Both the position numbers and the translations under genes were made by a program. From an uncultured Paracoccaceae bacterium (GTDB taxonomy: Bacteria; Pseudomonadota; Alphaproteobacteria; Rhodobacterales; Rhodobacteraceae), in contig CANKYO010000001.1 of NCBI GenBank assembly GCA_947488175.1, positions 558,001 through 622,000 on the forward strand: a DNA stretch of 64,000 nt, given 5' to 3'. Under the pieces are notes generated by a model. The model saw only the letters and a program-made list of their open reading frames with translations, was not told the origin of the DNA and made no database searches. The stretch's first letter is position 1, and each line of letters opens with the position of its first letter. Shown piece by piece: positions 27,830 through 36,854 of the stretch.

Positions 27830-28586
27830 GACGCACGATGGGACGTATGTTGTTGAGCGGCTGGCAATAGCTCTGGGCAGAGGTCCAGGCCGCCATATCG
27901 GCGATCTTCCCCCTGTTCGTCATCGGACCCCAGTCGGCGGCGACACCACGCCAGCGGCCATCGTTCAACGCAATCGCGCGATCACGTTCCACCGTCACGG
28001 CCATAATCCGGGCAGCACAGCTCAAGTTGTCTGCAGGGTTCTTGAGCGCCTCACCTGTGGTGGCACGACAGCCGTAACTGCGCGCCGTGGGCGGGTAAAT
28101 TTGCAGCAATCCATACCATTGATTGCCGCCGCCGACAGCGCGGGGATTATAGGTGCTTTCGTGCTTGGACAGCGCCGACATCATGCCAACCCAGAACGCG
28201 GTCCGGGTCTGGGTATTCGCCGTCTCATAGGCCGGGCACCAGGTATCAATATCGCGTGGCACAATCGTCGGCAGCACTTCAAACCGCCTCACCGCTGTCA
28301 TCGCGGAACGTGTCCAGACGGCCGATCCTGTTTTGAAATCCCAGCGCGCTTCAGGCAAAAATGCATCCCGTACTTTCGGACGGACAGCGGGTGCGCGCGT
28401 CTCAACCGCGACCGGGTAACGCAGCATATGCGGCGGGCGCGCCACCGGTTTCACAGCGCGCAACTCATCCAATACGCGCGCCGCTTCGACATCGGAACGC
28501 GACAGAGGGCGCGCGTCGTCAGCCGCGGCGCGATCCGCGCTAACGGCCAAACAAAGAGCGATCAGAAATGATGTAACGACCTTCAT
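27777..28586 (-). CDS. Exported lytic transglycosylase SLT-domain protein
   Basis: A 269-residue secreted protein. Residues 1-23 are a signal peptide, which decides the start. A low-complexity basic Pro/Arg stretch at about 50-90 precedes an SLT-like domain with the catalytic glutamate in ALSKHESTYNPRAVGGGNQWYGLLQIYPPTA split across residues 150-180, and further conserved residues in NPADNLSCAARIM. It should cleave peptidoglycan glycan strands in the periplasm. Several cysteines outside the core may form disulfides. Confidence 0.87.
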   Translation of the reverse strand: MKVVTSFLIALCLAVSADRAAADDARPLSRSDVEAARVLDELRAVKPVARPPHMLRYPVAVETRAPAVRPKVRDAFLPEARWDFKTGSAVWTRSAMTAVRRFEVLPTIVPRDIDTWCPAYETANTQTRTAFWVGMMSALSKHESTYNPRAVGGGNQWYGLLQIYPPTARSYGCRATTGEALKNPADNLSCAARIMAVTVERDRAIALNDGRWRGVAADWGPMTNRGKIADMAAWTSAQSYCQPLNNIRPIVRPNALVSVSTMDATRQPD

Positions 28587-28663
28587 AAACAAAACTTGCG
28601 CCACACCCTTGGTGCAGCGCAAGTAAGAGAGAGGCAGGCGGCAATCCACCGCCGAGCCATCGT

Positions 28664-29227
28664 TTAGGCGGCGTTGGGACGCGGGTGTTTACCCTCTTTC
28701 ACTTCCTCGACAATCTTGGAGACAAATGCGTCCAGATCCTCGGGCGACCGGCTGGTGATGATACCGTTGGAAATGGCAATCTCCTGATCCACCCACTGGG
28801 CTCCGGCGTTCTTCAGATCGGTCTTGATCGAATGGTAGGACGTCATTTCGCGGCCACGAACCACATCAGCCTCGATCAGCAGCCATGGGGCATGGCAGAT
28901 CGCCGCAACGATTTTACCCTTGCTGACAAAGCCCTGGATCAGCTTGATCGCGTCAGCCTCGACCCGCAGCAGATCAGGGTTGATCTGACCGCCGGGCAGG
29001 ACGATGCAGTCGTAGTCTTCGACCTTTACGTCAGCGATCTTGGTATCGGCATCCACCGATTTGCCCCAATTGTCCTTATCCCAACCCTTGATTGCGTCGC
29101 CATCCAATGTCGCCACATGCACAGTTGCGCCCTTTTCGCGCAGCTGCTCCAACGGCACGAACAGTTCCGATTGTTCAAAACCGTCGGTGGCGACAATAAC
29201 AATTTTTGCATCGGTCATATCGGTCAT
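28664..29227 (-). CDS. DJ-1/PfpI-family protein
   Basis: A 187-residue protein of the PfpI/YhbO branch of the DJ-1 superfamily, linked to stress response, glyoxalase-like or deglycase activity. The nucleophile elbow is VAAICHAPWLL with C111, and the acidic residue is in DGFEQSE near the N-terminus. DCIVLPGGQINPD and the C-terminal TSRSPEDLDAF complete the family pattern. It is divergent from gatB with 113 bases between. Confidence 0.93.
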   Translation of the reverse strand: MTDMTDAKIVIVATDGFEQSELFVPLEQLREKGATVHVATLDGDAIKGWDKDNWGKSVDADTKIADVKVEDYDCIVLPGGQINPDLLRVEADAIKLIQGFVSKGKIVAAICHAPWLLIEADVVRGREMTSYHSIKTDLKNAGAQWVDQEIAISNGIITSRSPEDLDAFVSKIVEEVKEGKHPRPNAA

Positions 29228-29340
29228 GGCTTTCTTTCCTCTGGTTGATTGTATTGTGCTGACCTAACGCGCAATGCCGCCACTTGTTCCCATCCAATCG
29301 CTGTTTTAGAAGCGGGCCAACGCAAGCTTTGGAGTTTCCC

Positions 29341-30852
29341 ATGCTCGATCTCACCTATGATGCCCCCGCCCCCAAAGTGATTGCCGGTGCCAAGCATGAC
29401 TGGGAATTGGTCATCGGGCTTGAGGTCCATGCGCAGGTCGCCACCAAGGCCAAGCTGTTTTCCGGTGCCTCAACTGAATTCGGGGCGGAGCCCAACAGCA
29501 ACGTGGCCTTTGTGGATGCAGGAATGCCCGGTATGCTGCCCGTGATTAACGAAGGCTGCGTGGCGCAGGCGGTCAAGACCGGACTGGGCCTGAACGCGCA
29601 GATCAATCTGGTCTCGGCCTTTGATCGCAAGAACTATTTTTATCCTGATTTGCCACAGGGTTACCAGATTTCCCAACTCTATCATCCCATCGTCGGCGAA
29701 GGAGAGGTGCTGGTCGAAATGGGCAATGGCACCGCGCGCGAGGTCCGGATTGAACGGATCCATCTGGAACAGGATGCCGGTAAATCCATCCATGATATGG
29801 ATCCGAACATGTCGTTCGTGGACCTGAACCGCACCGGCGTGGCACTGATGGAGATCGTCAGCCGCCCTGACATTCGCGGGCCAGAGGAGGCGGCGGCTTA
29901 TGTGCTGAAGCTGCGCCAGATCCTGCGCTATCTGGGGACTTGTGATGGCAACATGCAAAACGGCAATTTGCGGGCAGATGTGAACGTGTCTATTTGCCGA
30001 CCCGGCGATTACGAGAAGTATCAGGAAACACAAGATTTTTCCCATCTTGGAACACGCTGTGAAATCAAGAATATGAACTCTACCCGGTTCATCCAGATGG
30101 CGATTGATTACGAGGCACGGCGCCAGATCGCGTTGCTTGAGGATGGCAAAGAGGTGGTGCAGGAAACCCGGCTTTACGATCCCGACAAGAACGAAACCCG
30201 GTCGATGCGGTCCAAGGAAGAGGCGCATGATTACCGCTATTTTCCGGACCCGGACCTTCTGCCGCTTGAGATTGAACAGGGGTGGGTCGATGATATAAAA
30301 GCGTCTTTGCCCGAACTCCCAGATCAGAAAAAAGTGCGTTTTATCAATGACTTCGGCCTGTCGGATTATGACGCCTCTGTCCTGACGGCCGAGGTTGCAA
30401 ATGCCGCCTATTTCGAAAAAGTCGCTGAAGGCCGTGATGGCAAGCTGGCGGCGAACTGGGTCATCAACGAACTGTTCGGGCGGCTGAAAAAAGAGGATCA
30501 CGGGATCGAGGAAAGCCCTGTATCAGCCACCCAACTGGGCGCGTTGATTGGGCTGATCAAATCCGGTGACATCTCTGGCAAGATCGCCAAGGAAGTGTTT
30601 GAAATCGCTTACACAACGGGCCGTGACCCGGCAGAGATCGTTGAGACCGAGGGCATGAAGCAGGTCACCGATACCGGTGCAATCGAGGCCGCGGTGGACG
30701 AGATTATTGCGGCCAATCCGGCGCAAGTCGAAAAGGCGAAACAGAACCCGAAACTGGCGGGCTGGTTTGTGGGTCAGGTGATGAAAGCGACCGGCGGCAA
30801 GGCCAATCCGGCGGCTGTCAATCAGCTTGTCACGGCCAAGCTCGGGCTCTGA
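29341..30852 (+). CDS. gatB: Aspartyl/glutamyl-tRNA(Asn/Gln) amidotransferase subunit B
   Basis: Subunit B of GatCAB, which converts misacylated Glu-tRNA(Gln) or Asp-tRNA(Asn) to the amide form. The 503 residues open with [13 protein letters not shown] and carry [17 protein letters not shown], [13 protein letters not shown] and [17 protein letters not shown] motifs, then a helical tail and YqeY-like C-terminal region ([16 protein letters not shown]). GGAG stands six bases before this ATG. gatA and gatC are not in the window. Confidence 0.97.
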   Translation: MLDLTYDAPAPKVIAGAKHDWELVIGLEVHAQVATKAKLFSGASTEFGAEPNSNVAFVDAGMPGMLPVINEGCVAQAVKTGLGLNAQINLVSAFDRKNYFYPDLPQGYQISQLYHPIVGEGEVLVEMGNGTAREVRIERIHLEQDAGKSIHDMDPNMSFVDLNRTGVALMEIVSRPDIRGPEEAAAYVLKLRQILRYLGTCDGNMQNGNLRADVNVSICRPGDYEKYQETQDFSHLGTRCEIKNMNSTRFIQMAIDYEARRQIALLEDGKEVVQETRLYDPDKNETRSMRSKEEAHDYRYFPDPDLLPLEIEQGWVDDIKASLPELPDQKKVRFINDFGLSDYDASVLTAEVANAAYFEKVAEGRDGKLAANWVINELFGRLKKEDHGIEESPVSATQLGALIGLIKSGDISGKIAKEVFEIAYTTGRDPAEIVETEGMKQVTDTGAIEAAVDEIIAANPAQVEKAKQNPKLAGWFVGQVMKATGGKANPAAVNQLVTAKLGL

Positions 30853-30860
30853 AAACCGCT

Positions 30861-30904
30861 GTCGGCATCGAGTTGGACTTGCGTCGGCAAAACGTCGGAC
30901 CCCA
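30861..30904 (+). repeat. Phased 11-bp repeat element, copy B (four units)
   Basis: Four 11-mers: GTCGGCATCGA, GTTGGACTTGC, GTCGGCAAAAC and GTCGGACCCCA. It starts eight bases after the gatB stop. The second and third units are swapped relative to copies A and C, so units behave as modules. Confidence 0.8.
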
Positions 30905-30917
30905 CCGCGCGCATCTG

Positions 30918-30970
30918 TTAACGAAGTCTTAACCCGAATCCTTGGACTCGGCGGTCAGCTTTGCTATACC
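30918..30970 (+). promoter_or_regulatory. CtrA-like box and promoter for the DUF4177 gene
   Basis: TTAA-N7-TTAAC at 30918-30933 matches the alphaproteobacterial CtrA consensus exactly. Downstream, TTGGAC (30942-30947) and TATACC (30965-30970), 17 bases apart, form a plausible promoter. That places the CtrA box just upstream of the -35, where an activator would sit. Confidence 0.5.
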
Positions 30971-30996
30971 CGTGCAGTGGAAATAGGGGTGACGGA

Positions 30997-31359
30997 ATGT
31001 CATACGAATACAAGGTCGTGCCAGCGCCGACGCGCGGATTGAAAGCCAAAGGCATCAAAACCGCCGAGGACCGGTTTGCAAATGCACTGGAGAGCGCAAT
31101 CAACGAGCTGGCCGCCGACGGGTGGGAATATCAGCGCACCGACACCCTGCCCTGTGAACAGCGCGAAGGGCTGATGAGCAAGACAACAGTCTATCAGAAC
31201 ATGCTGGTGTTTCGGCGTGCCAGATCAGCGGCTGCCCGCCCCGCGCCTGCACCGCAGGTCGCCGCACCCGCACCACCTGTCGCGAAGGCCCCTGCGGCAG
31301 CGCCTCGTCCTGCGCCCACGCCCCCGCAGCGCCCATCGCCTGATGTGGCGGCAGAGTAA
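30997..31359 (+). CDS. DUF4177 domain protein with Ala/Pro-rich tail
   Basis: A 120-residue protein. The first 75 residues fit the DUF4177 pattern (YEYKVVPAP, ALESAINELAADGWEYQRTD, ending MLVFRRA). The remaining 45 residues are almost only Ala, Pro and Val and are probably disordered. The function of the family is unknown. It is probably controlled by the CtrA-like box upstream. Its stop codon directly abuts the end of the convergent bolA gene. Confidence 0.85.
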   Translation: MSYEYKVVPAPTRGLKAKGIKTAEDRFANALESAINELAADGWEYQRTDTLPCEQREGLMSKTTVYQNMLVFRRARSAAARPAPAPQVAAPAPPVAKAPAAAPRPAPTPPQRPSPDVAAE

Positions 31360-31611
31360 TTACTGAATATCAATCGCTAGGGCGTGGATCCGCCCGATGA
31401 TGTCTTTGCCCAGTGCCGCATGGATGGCGCGATGGCGTGCAATGCGCGACATATCGTCCAGCTTTGATGCCTTGATCACAATCCGCCAATGGCTTTCGCC
31501 GGATCCATCATCGCCCGCATGCCCGCTGTGCAAGGCACTTTCGTTGATCACGTCCAGCTTGGTTGGCGCGAGTGTCTCCAGGCTTTCGCGAATTTCGGTC
31601 TCAATTCCCAT
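31360..31611 (-). CDS. BolA-family protein
   Basis: An 83-residue BolA/IbaG-type protein. Such proteins pair with monothiol glutaredoxins to handle 2Fe-2S clusters, or act in morphology and stress responses. The family signature is the C-terminal SRIARHRAIHAALG with invariant histidines and the earlier HSGHAGDDGSGESHWRI. The start MGIETEI is chosen by family length. It is divergent from the J-domain gene, a common arrangement in Rhodobacterales. Confidence 0.92.
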   Translation of the reverse strand: MGIETEIRESLETLAPTKLDVINESALHSGHAGDDGSGESHWRIVIKASKLDDMSRIARHRAIHAALGKDIIGRIHALAIDIQ

Positions 31612-31690
31612 TATTTTGCTCCTGCCCTCTTCAATCTCTTGCCGTGCGGTCTTACAGTCAGTCGCTCGAGTCGGAAAGGGATGACGCGCG

Positions 31691-32326
31691 ATGAAAAAGG
31701 ATGACCCCTTTGGTTTTGATATGTCGGTTTCGAGTTCCAAGAAGAAGAACCCGCGCGGTCGGCGCGGCATGTCCGGCGCATCCGAGACCTCGACTCGCGT
31801 CTGCGATCACGAGGGTTGTCAGGAAGCGGGGAAGTATCGTGCGCCCAAATCCCCCGATGTGCTGGATGACTATTACTGGTTCTGTCAGCAACACGTGCGC
31901 GAATACAATCTGAAGTGGAATTTCTTTGACAGCACGTCAGAGGCGGAACTGGCCGCTCAGATGGATCAGGATCGCGTCTGGGAACGCCCGACCAAGCCGT
32001 TCAAACGGACCGTCGAGGAACGGGCCTGGGCCCGTCTGGGCGTGGACGACCCGCATCAGGTGCTGGGCGAAAACGCGACCCGTAATCCGGGCCGCGGCGC
32101 TGCGACGGGCCGCAAGCTGCCCCCGACCGAACGCCGCGCGATCGAGATCCTTGAAGCGAAGGACAACTGGTCCAAGCCGGAGATTCGCAAAGCCTACAAG
32201 GCGCTGATCAAGGTGCTGCACCCGGATATGAATGGTGGTGACCGCAGCCAGGAAGAACAGTTGTCAGAGGTTGTCTGGGCCTGGGACCAGATCAAGGTCA
32301 GCCGGAACTTCCGCGACAAGGACTGA
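31691..32326 (+). CDS. J-domain (DnaJ-like) co-chaperone with cysteine-containing N-terminus
   Basis: A 211-residue protein with a C-terminal J domain (about 150-205) carrying HPD at 177-179 in LIKVLHPDMNGG, so it should stimulate an Hsp70 ATPase. It lacks the Gly/Phe and zinc-finger regions of DnaJ proper. The N-terminal half has C38, C43, C65 and H68 (CDHEGC, WFCQQH), a possible metal site not typical of DnaJ. Its 3' end overlaps a membrane protein gene on the other strand by 63 bases. Confidence 0.93.
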   Translation: MKKDDPFGFDMSVSSSKKKNPRGRRGMSGASETSTRVCDHEGCQEAGKYRAPKSPDVLDDYYWFCQQHVREYNLKWNFFDSTSEAELAAQMDQDRVWERPTKPFKRTVEERAWARLGVDDPHQVLGENATRNPGRGAATGRKLPPTERRAIEILEAKDNWSKPEIRKAYKALIKVLHPDMNGGDRSQEEQLSEVVWAWDQIKVSRNFRDKD

Positions 32327-32737
32327 TCGGCGCGCAATCGCATGGACCAACGCCATCATTGCCAGCCACGCCAATGCAATCAGGGGCGTGCTGCCGATGA
32401 TGGTGGCTACCATCACAACGCAGATCATCGCTTCTTCCAATGTCTGGAACATCATCAGGCCGCCCAGAAAGGCACCGATCGCGGTTGAACAGATCGCCCC
32501 GATCGCGGCCAGCATCCACCCTTTCCTGCCCTTTCGCCCGAAGGCGATGCCCACGATCAGCCCGGCCAGAAATGCCCCGACCAGTGCGACGGAAACAAAC
32601 GCGACCTCCTCTCCCCGAAACATCGGGCTGCCGATCACCCTGAAATAGATCAGCATGGCCATGGCCGTCGCGCCCCCAACCAGTGAAATCATGGCTGCAA
32701 TCGTCACTGACCAGCGCGTTGGACGTAGGTAAATCAT
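32264..32737 (-). CDS. Small polytopic membrane protein, unknown function
   Basis: A 157-residue protein with about four membrane helices (residues 10-32, 46-66, 72-97 and 101-127) and an acidic cytoplasmic tail. No family recognised. The ATG with GGGGAAG before it is chosen over a longer frame. It lies downstream of another minus-strand membrane protein gene, and a terminator between them means it probably has its own promoter. Confidence 0.7.
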   Translation of the reverse strand: MIYLRPTRWSVTIAAMISLVGGATAMAMLIYFRVIGSPMFRGEEVAFVSVALVGAFLAGLIVGIAFGRKGRKGWMLAAIGAICSTAIGAFLGGLMMFQTLEEAMICVVMVATIIGSTPLIALAWLAMMALVHAIARRSVLVAEVPADLDLVPGPDNL

Positions 32738-32828
32738 GTGTCTTCCCCTTTTTTTCTGCCCGCCATCAATCAAACAGCCATGCAGAGATTCTGTCGGGAA
32801 GTTGTGCAGAAGTTTCGCATTGGGCAAG

Positions 32829-32854
32829 AAAAAGGGGCCCGAAATGGACCCCTT
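32829..32854 (-). terminator. Rho-independent terminator after the 178-residue membrane protein gene
   Basis: On the minus strand a stem AAGGGG/CCCCTT with extra inner CC/GG pairs is followed by TTTTT. It begins about 20 bases after the stop codon of the upstream gene. Confidence 0.75.
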
Positions 32855-32874
32855 CACCAATCAATTCAGCCCCC

Positions 32875-33411
32875 TTAGTGCCGATATGTATGGCGGTAGA
32901 GATTGGCCTGCGACAGGCTGCTGAGGTGAGAGACGGCCTTGCTGGTCCGGGTCCATTCCTCTTCGGCCCGCAGGATGGCGATCAGGAAATGCGCGCCAAA
33001 CAGAACCACGAACCAAGCGACAGCCAGAAGCGGTTTGGCCATGAATTCCGATACAAGGACGAACGGCCCCACAAGCGTGCCATAGAATGGTGACACCAAG
33101 GTGCCGGCGATGATGGCGGTCACGAATGTCACAATGATCGCAGCAACGATAGCGCGGGCGAAACCCAGCGCGCCCCGGCGGCCCATCCATGCCCGCGACA
33201 TATACAGCGCAACACCCGAAGCAATACCGCCTGCGATGATCACCCAGTTGTCATACAATGTCGGTTCAGGCGGAATGGCATATGCGCCCTCCATTGCGGA
33301 CATCAGCATCAGCGTAATGCCCGATGATACTGCCATGACCCCACCATAGGCGATTGCGACAGCTTTCTGCCCGCGACTCAAATGCAAAGTTTTAAATAAA
33401 CGCGCGAACAT
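32875..33411 (-). CDS. Polytopic membrane protein, unknown function
   Basis: A 178-residue protein with four to five predicted membrane helices (about 19-43, 58-77, 87-110, 115-127 and 130-150). The C-terminus is cytoplasmic, basic and histidine-containing. No family recognised. GGAGG eight bases before MFARLF fixes the start. It is monocistronic, bounded by the 375-base gap upstream and a terminator downstream. Confidence 0.72.
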   Translation of the reverse strand: MFARLFKTLHLSRGQKAVAIAYGGVMAVSSGITLMLMSAMEGAYAIPPEPTLYDNWVIIAGGIASGVALYMSRAWMGRRGALGFARAIVAAIIVTFVTAIIAGTLVSPFYGTLVGPFVLVSEFMAKPLLAVAWFVVLFGAHFLIAILRAEEEWTRTSKAVSHLSSLSQANLYRHTYRH

Positions 33412-33786
33412 TGCGCAGACCTCCAAGATACCGTTTCGTTGACCCCTACATCACAAAATTGCAGCGGCCCGTCTGTGCGAGAACACACATCAAGTGCAAA
33501 TCTCGGCTTGCCCATTTTTTGCCACATTCCGCCTATCGCCACAATGAAAAAACGGCAATAATCCGCCTACACACCCCAACATGCCGGAAATATTGAATAT
33601 TTTCCCTAACCACCTAAGGTTGTGTGGTGCATCACTGTATCGGATTTAGCCGCAATCGTCTGATTGAGTCGAAATTGGTTCGATCAATACCCTGTAAAAT
33701 TAACCAAAGAATCTGCATGCGGCCCCGAACCGCGCCCCAACGGACCCGGCGGAACGCGGTCGATTTCGTGGCTGTTCGCGTTAACC
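33412..33786. other. Intergenic gap, AT-richer, no gene seen
   Basis: No convincing coding frame. It holds the upstream region of the membrane protein gene and the 3' flank of msrB. The only structure seen is a perfect AAATATT-G-AATATTT palindrome at 33588-33602, possibly a protein-binding site. Plus-strand frames entering from here run antisense to msrB and have atypical composition. Confidence 0.5.
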
Positions 33787-34245
33787 TTAGGCCCGAAACA
33801 CCAGACTGGCCCCGTTCAGGCAATGCCGTTTTCCCGTCGGTCGCGGCCCGTCGTCAAAGATATGACCCAGATGGCTGCCGCAGCGGCGGCAATGGCATTC
33901 GGTGCGCACCGTAAACAGTTTTCGGTCTGGTTTGGTCCCGATGGCGCCGGGCAGGCTGGCGTAGAAGCTGGGCCACCCGGTTCCGCTGTCGTATTTCGTT
34001 TCAGAGGAATAAAGCGGCAGGTCGCAGCCCCGGCAGTGATAGGTCCCATCGGCATAGTTCTTGTCGAGCGGTGATGTCCCTGCCCGCTCTGTCCCTTCCT
34101 GACGCATCACCCGGTATTGCAGATCGGTCAGCATGGCCCGCCACTCCGCATCGGTACGGGTCACTTCGAATTGTTCGGCCCAGAGTGCTGCGGGGGCCGT
34201 CGCCATGGCGAGTGTGGAAAGGGTGAAACTGCGGCGGTTCATCAT
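33787..34245 (-). CDS. msrB: Peptide-methionine (R)-S-oxide reductase, probably exported
   Basis: Repairs R-methionine sulfoxide in oxidised proteins. In its 152 residues, the first 23 (NRRSFTLSTLAMATAPAALW) form a twin-arginine-like signal, so this copy acts in the periplasm. The zinc site is formed by CRGC and CRRC, the substrate loop is SGTGWPSFY, and the catalytic cysteine is C142 in RHCLNGASL (more often R-Y/F-C-x-N-S). An ATG one codon later is an equally good start. Confidence 0.94.
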   Translation of the reverse strand: MMNRRSFTLSTLAMATAPAALWAEQFEVTRTDAEWRAMLTDLQYRVMRQEGTERAGTSPLDKNYADGTYHCRGCDLPLYSSETKYDSGTGWPSFYASLPGAIGTKPDRKLFTVRTECHCRRCGSHLGHIFDDGPRPTGKRHCLNGASLVFRA

Positions 34246-34454
34246 GGTCGTTCCTTTGAAAGTCGACGGATCCTAGCAGCCAGTGCTGACCAAGTGGTAA
34301 TAAAAGCCGACCACCCCACGATCATGTGATCAGCCGCCGACAGGTCCAGACCGCCCTGATTGACCACGCCAGCGCCCCCTTCCCCTTGCAGCGCCCCGCG
34401 TTATGTTGCATCCCCGATATCAAACGATCTGACCCAGTGGAAAAGGCAACGATT

Positions 34455-35441
34455 ATGGCCGACGGCACAACCGATATGCAGGCGAAACCGACCGAAGATA
34501 TTTCTGTTCGCGAGGTGTTTGGCATCGACAGCGACATGAAGATCAAGGCGTTCGCCGATCGGTCAGACCGCGTGCCAGAGATTGATACGACTTACAAATT
34601 CGATCCTGACACGACCCTCGCGATCCTTGCCGGTTTTGGCTACAACCGCCGGGTCATGATCCAGGGTTACCACGGCACCGGGAAATCGACCCATATCGAA
34701 CAGGTTGCCGCACGTCTGAACTGGCCCTGCGTGCGGGTCAACCTGGACAGCCATATCAGCCGGATCGACCTGATCGGGAAGGACGCGATCAAGCTGCGCG
34801 ACGGCGTACAGGTCACTGAATTCCACGAAGGCATCCTGCCTTGGGCCCTGCGCAATCCCGTTGCCATCGTGTTTGATGAATACGATGCGGGCCGGGCCGA
34901 TGTGATGTTCGTGATCCAGCGCGTGCTGGAACATGACGGCAAACTGACGCTAATGGATCAGAACGAGATCATCACGCCGAACAAGTATTTCCGTCTGTTT
35001 GCCACGGCTAACACCGTTGGTCTGGGTGATACGACCGGTCTGTATCATGGCACACAGCAGATCAACCAGGCGCAGATGGACCGGTGGAGCCTTGTCGCGA
35101 CCCTGAACTATCTGTCGCATGATGCAGAAGCGGCCATCGTTTTGTCGAAATCGCCACATTACAACACTGACAAGGGCCGCAAGATCGTCAGCCAGATGGT
35201 CACCGTCGCCGATCTGACCCGGACTGCGTTCATGAATGGTGATCTGTCGACCGTTATGTCGCCCAGGACCGTGCTGGCCTGGGCCGAGAACGCGCGGATC
35301 TTCCAGGATGTCGGTTACGCCTTCCGTCTGTCATTCCTCAATAAATGCGACGAACTGGAGCGGCAAACTGTGGCCGAATTCTACCAGCGTTGTTTTGATG
35401 AGGAACTGCCGGAAAGTGCGGCAAGCCTGAGCCTGGGGTAA
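34455..35441 (+). CDS. cobS: Cobaltochelatase subunit CobS
   Basis: AAA+ subunit of the aerobic CobNST chelatase that inserts cobalt into hydrogenobyrinate diamide during vitamin B12 synthesis. The 328 residues include Walker [10 protein letters not shown], Walker [11 protein letters not shown] and sensor LFATANTVG. The start MADGTTD is chosen over a longer in-frame ATG because of its spacing and family length. cobT lies 2.3 kb downstream on the same strand, separated by four small genes; in many relatives the two are closer. Confidence 0.96.
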   Translation: MADGTTDMQAKPTEDISVREVFGIDSDMKIKAFADRSDRVPEIDTTYKFDPDTTLAILAGFGYNRRVMIQGYHGTGKSTHIEQVAARLNWPCVRVNLDSHISRIDLIGKDAIKLRDGVQVTEFHEGILPWALRNPVAIVFDEYDAGRADVMFVIQRVLEHDGKLTLMDQNEIITPNKYFRLFATANTVGLGDTTGLYHGTQQINQAQMDRWSLVATLNYLSHDAEAAIVLSKSPHYNTDKGRKIVSQMVTVADLTRTAFMNGDLSTVMSPRTVLAWAENARIFQDVGYAFRLSFLNKCDELERQTVAEFYQRCFDEELPESAASLSLG

Positions 35442-35636
35442 TACCCGTCGCAAGGGTTTGTATCTGCTTGAGGTCGCTGCACGAACGGCGTCCTTTCGCT
35501 CTAACGCGACCTCAATTCCGGCACGAACCCGCCGTCATTTTTGTTCCGTCACTTCACCACCGTCCCGACACAGTTTCGCCCGGACCAGCCCGTTTACTTC
35601 ACGTCAGTAGTAATGTGAACGTAATGGTTGGTTATA

Positions 35637-36032
35637 ATGCGATACGTGAAGACCCTTGGCCGTGGTTTGGCCCTCACCCTGATTTTGGCGGCCCCCGCAG
35701 GCCACGCCCAGACGCTTTCGGCAGAGGCGCAGTTGCAGACATTTGCGACCTGCGTGGGCCGTCTGACTGCGGAACTGGAATATGAATGGAGCACGCAAGG
35801 TGCTTATTCCGACGAAGCAGCCTTTCGCCGCGACGCCACGGTGCAACTGGTCGCCGCCATTGTGTCGGACGAGCAATCGCGCGACGTATTGCACTGGCGC
35901 GATGCCGCAAAGCGCGCGCAATATGATCTGCTAAGCCGGTCGCAATACAGCCGTGATCAGGCAGAAGCGGAATGGGCCAAACGCCGGGCCGCGATGCTGG
36001 AGCAGGAATGCACGTCACTCCTGTTAGGCTGA
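35637..36032 (+). CDS. Small secreted protein, paralogue 1
   Basis: A 131-residue protein of unknown function. A signal peptide ends after GHAQ (about residue 25). The mature part is helical and shares a pattern with the gene at 36855: F-A-x-C-x-G-R-L, then EYEW, VLHWRDAAKRAQYDLL and a C-terminal EC-T-x-LLL. Two cysteines are conserved between the copies and may form a disulfide. The ATG is used; a TTG three codons earlier is less likely. Confidence 0.75.
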   Translation: MRYVKTLGRGLALTLILAAPAGHAQTLSAEAQLQTFATCVGRLTAELEYEWSTQGAYSDEAAFRRDATVQLVAAIVSDEQSRDVLHWRDAAKRAQYDLLSRSQYSRDQAEAEWAKRRAAMLEQECTSLLLG

Positions 36033-36066
36033 TTAGCGCGGGTTGAAGCATGCCTGCGGCTAGGTC

Positions 36067-36777
36067 ATGGTTCTGTCCATGGCCAAACCTTTGCATATCG
36101 GATTGATCGGCGGGATCGGTGTTGCCGCCACAGTCGTCTATTACCAGCGCCTCACGCAGGCGGTTGATCGACTGGGCGGATCACTTGACCTGACAATCGT
36201 TCACGCTGATGTGCAGACGCTGATCCGCAATAACCTCGCCGATGACCGGGCTGCCCAGGCAGCCGTGTACGCCCCGCTCATCGACAGGCTGAAGGCGGCA
36301 GGCTGTGACTGTGCGGCCATCACCTCACTCGGCGGGCATTTCTGCTTCGACAAAACCGTCGCGCTGTCATCTTTGCCATTGGTATCGGCGGTGGCCCCGC
36401 TGGATGCCTATTTTGTCGCGCAAAAACTTGGCCGGGTCGGACTGCTGGGTACCCGTGTGGTGATGCACACCCGGCTTTACGGGCAATTGATGCAGACCGA
36501 AGCCGTCGCACTTGACGACGAATGCGACGAGATCGGCCAAACCTATCAGGATATGGCGGTCGCCGGGTATTGCACCGACGCCCAGCGGGCGTTTTTTCTT
36601 GATGCAGGTGCCCGGCTGGTCAGGGATCATGGGGCAGACGCGATTGTGCTGGCAGGGACGGATTTGAACCTTGCCTTTGACGGTCAGGACCCGGGGTATC
36701 GGGTCATTGATGCACTGGATGTGCATGTGGACCTGCTGGCCCGGCTTGCCGCCGGACACGCGACCCTGGACCGGTAG
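36067..36777 (+). CDS. Aspartate/glutamate racemase-family protein lacking both catalytic cysteines
   Basis: A 236-residue protein with the Asp/Glu racemase fold (IGLIGGIGVAATVVYY, LGRVGLLGTRVVM, GADAIVLAGTDL). The fold normally uses two cysteines. At the first site (C-N-T-x-H in relatives) it has S87-L-G-G-H, with T86 before it. At the second (G-C-T-E) it has A196-G197-T198-D199. One-cysteine members exist, but losing both suggests altered chemistry or none. It lies between two paralogous secreted-protein genes on the same strand. Confidence 0.85.
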   Translation: MVLSMAKPLHIGLIGGIGVAATVVYYQRLTQAVDRLGGSLDLTIVHADVQTLIRNNLADDRAAQAAVYAPLIDRLKAAGCDCAAITSLGGHFCFDKTVALSSLPLVSAVAPLDAYFVAQKLGRVGLLGTRVVMHTRLYGQLMQTEAVALDDECDEIGQTYQDMAVAGYCTDAQRAFFLDAGARLVRDHGADAIVLAGTDLNLAFDGQDPGYRVIDALDVHVDLLARLAAGHATLDR

Positions 36778-36854
36778 CGGCCCATACGCCACAGAACGAT
36801 GTGTTTCCGAAGTGCCTGATTGATTGGCGATATTTTTACCCTCATGCTGCAAAT

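Noticed and set aside
29470..30501. 343-codon minus-strand frame across gatB
   Set aside because: Antisense shadow of gatB, composition unlike real proteins here.
31190..31359. Ala/Pro-rich tail of the DUF4177 protein considered a frameshift artefact
   Set aside because: The frame is continuous and in the same codon style as the domain. Such tails are common in small Rhodobacterales proteins.
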